Source: Siphonodentalium dalli (taxonomy: Eukaryota; Mollusca; Scaphopoda; Gadilida; Siphonodentaliidae). From it: 64,000 bases of DNA. The position numbers were made by a program, and so were the translations under genes. The stretch's first letter is position 1. Each line of letters begins with the position of its first letter. The notes beneath the pieces were generated by a model that ran no database searches, was not told where the DNA came from, and saw only the letters and a program-made list of their open reading frames with translations. The stretch spans positions 131,392,754-131,456,753 of the forward strand of contig CP136061.1 of the NCBI GenBank assembly GCA_032622095.1, read 5' to 3'. Shown piece after piece: positions 52,201 through 61,200 of the stretch.

Positions 52201-55200
52201 AATTTTCTAAGTCCAAAAAGGGGCGTAACTCTGGAAAAAATGGGCGGACGAAACCACGGCTATGGGGAAATCTTGTCCCCCCGGCTGGTCTATTGGCATA
52301 CCAAATATCAACTGAATTGAATTAGCGAAACCAAAGTTATGAGTTGAAACGTTCGTATGCCACAGAAAACTGAATTTTCTAAGTCCAAAAAGGGGCGTAA
52401 CTCTGGAAAACGAGAGGCCGATCACGATCGGCAGATGTTAACCCATCCCTTGGTGATAGTAAGTTACTCTGTTACTGTTACTACTTTTTTTTTAATTATT
52501 ATAAAAAAAAACAATTTTATTATTTTTTGTTGTTATTTATTTAAATATTCATTTTTGTTTGTTATTTATTTATTTATTCATTTTATGTTAAATTGTGCAA
52601 GAAATTAAAACTTTTCTTTTTTTTAACAGTGAATATTTATTTGGAAAAAGGGCCATAACTCACTTAAAAATAGTCTGATCAAACCCATATTCAAACTCAA
52701 TCTGTCTTTTGTGCTGTAAAATTCATATACAAAATTTGGTTCCGATCAGATAGAAAATGTTTGAGTTATCGCACCATGCGTAAAGTGTCTACAGGCAGAC
52801 AGATGGACGGATGGACTAACGATGAGTGGTCAATCCGGACATTGATACTATGTTTTAATACCATACTATGGTATGGGTAAACATACAAATTAGTCATTTG
52901 TGGGTAAGTATCAATTTTCCCATCTCCACTAGCATGGGCATGTATGTGATTTTTGTGAAACACTGGACAAACATGACAGATTATGTGATAAAATTATCAG
53001 TTTTCAGCGTTTGGTGCAAAGCACATTAGCCGAAAACTTTTGTATTCACTGTTCATGGTAATAATGAGTGAGCGATCAATTATCGCTTCGTGCATGAACG
53101 CTATTATAGAGCGTGTGGTGTCATTTCTAGCTGAATCACCTTGTATGTCGGGTCAACTCCATTTTTGTTTGTTCGCTGCCTTATGTTTCTGGTTATGGTC
53201 CGACTGGATAATATACAGCAGAGAACTCAGACATCCGACTGTCATATACCAGAGTAATGACCAATTGGTGGAAGAGATCTTCAAGTCGAACATTTTGTGT
53301 TCGCATTTATAAGTTAAGTATCGTTGTATTTTTGTAACAGAAGAGGTGTCCTGGCAAAATTATAATTTTAATTTTAACATGTAGTTAACAGTCAGAAAAA
53401 TAATTTTAAGTTTAACAGGTAGTTTACAGTCATAAAAATAATTTTAAGGTGAGAATGAACCATATATATATTGCATATATGGTCGGTTTATAATTTTCCA
53501 CACGCACAGTAAAAAAGAGGGTCAGTATTTAATAACATTTTTGTTAGAAACTAAAGATAATCGTGAAGAAAATATGTTTTGAGAATGTTGCTGGGGGAAA
53601 TGTGCACATGTATGAGGATATAATAAACTAATTTACATATTCAAATGCCGGCAAATTTATTTGGTGATAAGACTGTATTTATTCACCTGTCTTGTCATTC
53701 TGATGGAAATATTTCCAGACCTAATGGGTAAAATTTAATCCTTATAGCTGATGATTCAATTCGAGGGAATGCATGAGGCAGTTGGTTACACGCAGATGAT
53801 CTCAGCGAACAGACAACAGTATGGACGAGTACATTCATGGATGCTTACCAATTGGATCGAATCATACGATTTGCATGGAATGAATCGGAATAAGATGAGT
53901 ATAGTAGTTGCTTGCATGTTTTTGTCAGTGCGACTTGGTGAAACACGTTTTAGATAGCGATATAGCAGAATAAGCTATGTGTTCAGTTATTGTGAGGTCA
54001 AAAGTAAACAGCTTTACTACACAACTACATATAGTCACTGATACATGTACATACATGTAAATTTATGCGCGGAAGTATATAATTGGACAAGAACGCCAAT
54101 AATGTTTGATGGTAAATAAATAATAAATTTAGAAAATTCCAACCAAGAGATTAATAATCAAGTTAAAAATGTGATATTTTGAGGTATGTTGATTATATCT
54201 GATTAGTCACTCAGTATGGTGTTCAGCTGTTTTGAATGTGCCCAATCCAGTGAAGTGCATTTCCTTTTTGCATGTAAACGTTTAAAAAAAAATATACAAA
54301 TTAATGCTAATATTTTATGCGTTTTTGCTATGCATACTGCCGATTTTGGACCCATTTTGATGTCGGGGGAAAAATGAATGGGGAATTAGCATGTTAATAT
54401 AATGACATGGTATCGTGTGATACATTTGTTTGCATGACATATTTACGGTGAGCTAAATAAGCACGAGCATATATACGGTGTATGTATAAGTGTAGGGAAA
54501 ATGGAGGCTATGTGTTTTGACGAGACACGCCATACAAGAAGCAGTGTAGTTATATGCATGCGTATGCATGTGATATATGCCTGTTTGCGTGTGTATATAT
54601 ATAATTCAGTCAATATATCGAAAGCGCTATACCAATTATATAATAAATCGAATTATTAATGATCGGCTGCAAGGAAAATGCAACGGGATTAGATTTGTTG
54701 TTGTTTGTGGTATATATCATATATAAACATGTTTGTTTTGAGATAATACAAACCGTCTATAAGTCTGAAGTAATGACGTTGGGTGAGAACCCATGATAAG
54801 CTGGTTTTCCTGTTCATTTGTAGAACATGGGTAAATTTGAGATCGGAGCAAGCGCGTGGCGCAGCTATTGGTGTTAATGACATGTTTCTTGAACATGGTC
54901 TGACGATATGTATATTGTGAAAAAATGTGTACCTTGTGTGCGTACATATGTATCTAACAGAATAAGAAGTGTATATGCACGATTATATATGTCATGTATT
55001 TTTGAAAATAATGATGTTGTATTGTTGGGGGTAATTGGGAATGTGTGTATACATTGTATACACATATCGGAATTTTGAGGAAGGTTGTTTGGTACATTGT
55101 GAATAAAATTTGCTTTGCAGATACGATACGTCCGATAATTGATCATGGTGTATTTGGAACCAAATTATGGGGATCTATGTTGCGGTGGTGTATAACAAAA

Positions 55201-58200
55201 GCAAAACAACATAGACGAATGGACAGCTACAATTCGTGAATTCATCGATGGACATTCGAGTGGAAATAAGCTTAAAACGGAAAAGTAACTATGGTTGGCG
55301 GTGGTATATATATGTTTATATACATTGTATAGACTCAAAGATTATAACATTTGTTAGTAATGTTATTGAACTGTTTATATGACGGCACGTCTATTTAATA
55401 TGTATGAAGAAAATGTTATTTGATATTCCCCCATATATAGATGCTTGTAGATGTGAGCAGGGACTTTGTAATGTTAATTTTGTTAACGCATATAAAGGTG
55501 TTCGATTGTACCGATGGTTATGGTGTGTACACGCATATACGGTGGAACACTATATATACACGAAATGTATATATGAGGGCGTGAGGCCACTGAAATAAAT
55601 GATAATAGAGAACGCGGGCAATAGACCGCATGATATATATCAACATTAAACGTTGTGCGTTTGTCTGAAGGACATGAGATATAACGACTATATTTTTACG
55701 TGGGCCCGATGGTAAAAACTAAATAGTTTATGTTTATGCTTTACGAAGACGCACTGTTTATTATACGATTAAATGGTGTGTGGGCGGAGACCCCCGATAT
55801 AGTAACACTAAATTGTGTGTGCGAACGCCCGTATATATAGTGTGCGCGGGTGGAAACGGTTTTTGATATGGTGACGAAAATATTATTGGGTGCGAAGCTG
55901 AAGGATGTTATGATATGGATATGTGTTGTTGACATAAACGCTTAAATATATAATGCGTGGCCGCGAGTGCCTATAATTGCGTGCGACTGACATATGGTCG
56001 TCAGCTTGATATATGCAAAACTAATGTGCGGCCGTTGATCAGGTCGAAAACATGTCAGTGATTTTGTGGTATGTACAATAGGTCGTGGTAATATGGATTT
56101 AGCACGGATTTTCGTTATAAGAACTTGAATCGCGTTTTGGTACGAGAGCGATATGCTCTATTAGAAATGTAACACTTTAATGCGAAGGCGATATGCCATT
56201 ATTAGAGCCTACGATTGTGTATTGATGTTAAAACCGATATACATGTTGTTATTTTGGTGTTCGAGCACTTGAATATAGCGCTTTTGTGCATAGGTGTTAG
56301 ACCTTGTTAACATGGTTTTAACAATCTGGGTTTTATAAAGCCATGGTATAGAATTTTGATATGATGGCATGTGGTCCATGATAACTTAACCAAATGTTAA
56401 ACATCGAATATTTTGTTTGGCATGTTTAATGGCGCTTTTGTGTGCGTTTTAGAGACCCATGTGGAATTTCCAAGATGATCGGCATTTGGAAGCGCGTCGG
56501 TGCGAGGGTTTGAGGCCCATGATGATAATCAAGATATACTAGTGCTCGGCATTTTGAACTGGCATTGAGTTTTGGTACGCGAGTGATATGCTTTAGTAGT
56601 AATGTAACACTTTAGTGCGAAGGCGTCATGCCATTATTATAGCATGTTGTTATTTTGGTGCGCGTCGGTGCGAGGGTCTGAGGCCCATGATAATAATCAG
56701 GATACTATGCATTTGGAAGCATGTCGATGAGAGGGCGTGAGGCCCATAATAATTCTCAAAATGCTCGGTATTTTGAAGCACGTCTGTGTGAGGGTTTGAG
56801 GCTCATGATAATACTCAAGAAGCTCGGCATTTGGAAGCATGCCAGTGCGAGGGCGTGAGGCCCATGATAATTTTCAAAATGTTCGGCATTTTGAAGCACG
56901 TTTGTGTGAGGGTTTGAGGCCCATGATAATACTCAAGAAGCTCGGCATTTGGAAGCATGCCGATGCGAGGGCGTGAGGCCCATGATAATTTCCAAGATGC
57001 TCGGCATTTGGAAGCACGTATGTGCGAGGGTTTTGAGGCCCATGATAATACTCAAGATGCTCGGCATTTGGAAGCATGCCGGAGCAAGGGCGTGAGGCCC
57101 ATGATAATACTCAAGATGCTAGGCATCAGTGATTATGTATGTATATATGCACATGTATATGTGGATTGTTGTAAGGTGTCTGTAACATGGGCAAACACGA
57201 ATTAATGTTCATGTAGAATACACAAATATGATCAACTTTTCGGTATAATGGAATATATTTTCTCATTATTAGTTTAATATTTAATGATTCCAACTACCAA
57301 TTCTTTGTAATGGATCTAGTGGACTCCGGCGCGGCTTGATGGCAATGATGGTGTTATCATTATTGGAGAATTGGGAATACTGATCAGTTTTCAGCGTTTG
57401 GTGCAAAGCACATTAGCCGAAAACTTTTGTATTCACTGTTCATGGTAATAATGAGTGAGCGATCAATTATCGCTTCATGCATGAACGCTATTATAGAGCG
57501 TGTGGTGTCATTTCTAGCTGAATCGCCTTGTATGTCGGGTCAACTCCAAATTTTTTGTTTCAAACATTTCAGTAATGTTATGGATTGACGGTTCAATAAC
57601 GTAATGAGATGCGTATGTTGAAACTATATCTGATAAGCATATATTCTTATAACGCATGAAATCATGCATATTATAGAAAGTTGACGTTGAATTTTTTTTT
57701 TAATTATCATTAATAAAAGTTAATTGTAACTTTGAAATGTGCATATCGCACCTTATTCAGGAAGCAATAGTTTTATATGTAGTCATTTATATTAAACGCA
57801 TATAAATGTGTCATCCGATCACGATCATAGTGTATATATTTGAACATGTTATATATGTTAATTTATATTTGTATTATATAGTGTGTACACAGGTTTGTGT
57901 TGCACAATTGATCAATTAGAATGAATTTCCGAACATTCGAGCTGCGTTAGTGATGTTGGTTTCGGAAAGCAGGTTTCCATCGTTTTTCCCCGAAGAGGTT
58001 TTTCGTTGGTTTTTCCTGACCGCCAACGCAGACACAGTAGGATGTAATTAACCTGTATGTGAAGACGTGTCCGTCCCTTAACTTGTAAGCATGTATACCA
58101 ATAAACGCTGATGTCGACCCCTAGTGGACTCCGGCGCGGCTTGATGGCAATGATGGTGTTATCATTATTGGAGAATTGGGAATACCACAATTTATTCCCT

Positions 58201-61200
58201 ATGAGTTTTCTATTGCAAGCCATCTTTCTTGACATAGAGACCTCCTCAATAACCCAGGCTAACAGGGCAAATTAATTACATAGAGCTCTTATCTCTCCAC
58301 AAGTATAAAGTATCTCTGGTTAGGCCTCATACTGATGGCTAAAAATAACTCTATTTCTCATAATACAGATTACTGCTTATCTCCTTCTCTGAGGAGTTAA
58401 ACTTCATATCACTGGTAATTAATTGTAGACTGCTAGGGTTTCTGTTCAATTCTTAGTTGAAAAAGGGCCATAACTCCATTAAAAAATAACGGATCTCGAA
58501 CTCGATCTGTATTTTGAGTTGAGAAACTCACATACAAAATTTGGTTCCTATCAGTTGAGATATGGTGTATTTATGGAAGCATGCATGAATTCTATGTCAA
58601 AGGGCCATAACTCCATTAAAGAATATCAGATCAAACCCATATTCGAACTCAATACGTATTTTGGGCTGAGAAACTCACATACCAGATTTGGTACCGGTCA
58701 AATATTTTTTTTTTGAATTATGGCAGCATGCATGAATTTTAAGTCAAATTAAAGGGACACATTGGAAATCTTTTTATCAACTTTTATCATAATCATCAGT
58801 ATCTAAATGAAAACAAATGACAATGTCAATGACATTTTTTTTATTATTATTATAAAAGTTAAAAATAAAAATAAATAAAATCGATTTTTTTCTTCGAAAA
58901 AGGGTCAGAAGTCCTTTAAAATTAATCGGATCAAACCCATATTCGAACTCGATCTGTATTTTGGGCTGTGAAACTCACATCCCAAATTTGGTTCCAATCA
59001 GATAAAAAATGTTTGAGTTATGGCAGAATGCGTGAATTCTAAGTTGAAAAAGGGCCATAACTCTGTAACAAAATCTCGAATCAAACCCAAATTCGAACTC
59101 GATCTGTATTTTGGGTTGAGAAACCCATATACATAATATGGTTTCGATCGGATAAAAAATGTTTGAGTTATCGCATTACTCGTAAAGTGTCTACGGACAG
59201 ACAGACGGACATACCAACAAATGGGTAGATATGTGGCTTCGACCTATGTGGCTAGAAATGGTAATGTGGCTTTAGTTTTTATGTGGCTTCTCAAGTAGCC
59301 ATAAAATTTTAAGTGGCTATCAAGTAGTAGATAGTGATAAAACTCCAGATTATGGATTCATAACATGTTGGAATTATAGCAGAAGAAGCTGATTAAAACT
59401 CAAAAACTTGCTCACAGCAACTGGGACAGTGGAATAGGAGAAACTGACAGGTCCGTGATTGGGTGGCTAGCCACATAAATGTCTTGTCAATGTCCGACAT
59501 CTCCTATTGACGGGTCATGGATGTCTAAATCGATGGACTTTTTTTTCTCCAAATTTTGAGTGTCTACAAAATTAAATAAGCTGATTAGGCCAAATAGATC
59601 ATTTTAGAACGTCCATCTGAAAGCTGTTACGTGGCTAGCCACGCAACGGAAGTTATGCACATAAATATCCATTTTACACAATCTTAGCCACATAAGTAGT
59701 CATTAGTAAACACGGACGGACAGACAGACAGACGGACGAACGACGAGTGGTTAATCCGGGCAACGACACTATGTTTACCATACTATGGTATGGGTAAACA
59801 TAAAAATGGGCGGACGAAACCGCAGTTATGGGGAAATCTTGTCCCCCGGCTGTTCTATTAGCATACCAAAGATCAACTGAATTGAGTTAGCGAAACCAAA
59901 GTTATGAGTTGAAACGTTCGTACGGACAATTTTCTAAGTCCAAAAAGGGGCGTAACTCTGGAAAAAATGGGCGGACGAAACCGCAGTTATGGGGAAATCT
60001 TGTCCCCCCGGCTGGTCTATTAGCATATCAAAGATCAACTGAATTGAGTTAGCGAAACCAAAGTTATGAGTTGAAACGTTCGTACGGGTCGACAATTTTC
60101 TAAGTCCAAAAAGGGGCGTAACTCTGGAAAAAATGGGCGGACGAAACCGCAGTTATGGGGAAATCTTGTCCCCCCGGCTGGTCTATTAGCATACCAAAGA
60201 TCAACTGAATTGAGTTAGCGAAACCAAAGTTATGAGTTGAAACGTTCGTACGGACGGACGGAAGGACGGACGGACAGAGGGCTCCACTATATACCCCCAA
60301 ATCTCCATCGGAGATCGGGGGCATAATAAAAGCTCGGACAAAAGTAGTCATGTTGCAAAAAAATGTCTAAGTCGAAAAAAGTGGATAACTCCACCAAAAA
60401 ATGCCACACAGACGTGATAATCGCAGGTGCACAGGTTCCCATGGTACTAAATATATGTGCCATGTTAAAAAAAAATTGACCTAAAAATGTAGGAATAAAA
60501 GCTCGGACAAAATTATACATGTTACAAAAATTATCTAAGTCGAAAAAGGGGGAATAATTCCACCAAAAAAAGTCGGACAGACGTCATAATCGCAGGTGCA
60601 CAGGTTCCCATGGTGGTTGATGCCTGTGCCAAGTTTCACGGAAATTGATAAAAAAAACACTGAGAAAAGCTCCGGACAAATTTGTGTCCACGAACGGACG
60701 ACGGACGACAGACGACGGACGGACAAGCCGACTCCAGTATACCCCCCCCTAACTTCATTGCGGGGGGTATAATTATGCTCCGAACATTAATTTCAACATA
60801 TTATAAAAAATTGCTAGTTTCTCAAATTTCATGGCATGATCAACATATACATGTTGAGAAGTAACAAACATAAAACAGACCAGAAATGGTCTAACTACAT
60901 CCATATTCAAACTTGATTGAGACTTTCTAATATGAAGGCCAAGTTTCATTCTGACAGTTATCATCCGGATAACAAACATTTCGGATGGACAGACAAGCAG
61001 ACAGACTGGGGGACAATAGTACCCACCTTGACAGCTTTGTTGTCATAGACCTTGAGTATTTTAGATCTGTACCATTTTGAGTCGTTGGGATTTCTTACAA
61101 TGCATCGACAACCCTCCTTGTACTGCACCCAAATTTGATCATTATCACAATATAGCTTCTCGATCTGATTCATCAATCTGTGAACAAATAAAACATGAAT

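Larger units (their letters stand above)
52996..57380 (-). mobile_element. Helitron-like element, longer copy of a head-to-tail pair
   Basis: Bounded on the + strand by segment A (166 bp, 52996-53161) and segment B (65 bp, 57316-57380). The same A then B order recurs at once at 57383-58185. Read on the minus strand the A end closes with a hairpin (GTGC-TTT-GCAC inside AGTTTTC..GAAAACT) and then CTGA before T, like a Helitron 3' end. No Rep/helicase gene is present. The interior is G+T rich on the + strand and holds a 60-bp minisatellite. The class is inference; the duplicated borders are directly seen. Confidence 0.55.

Noticed and set aside
54600-56000. Short open frames on both strands inside the Helitron-like element
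   Set aside because: They lack recognisable domains and follow from the biased base composition.
52996-57548. LTR retrotransposon with 166-bp LTRs
   Set aside because: The direct repeats are followed by a second repeated segment (B), and no primer-binding site, polypurine tract, gag or pol was seen. A tandem element fits better.
57912-58235. 107-aa minus-strand frame
   Set aside because: It spans the B' border and flanking DNA and has no family resemblance.
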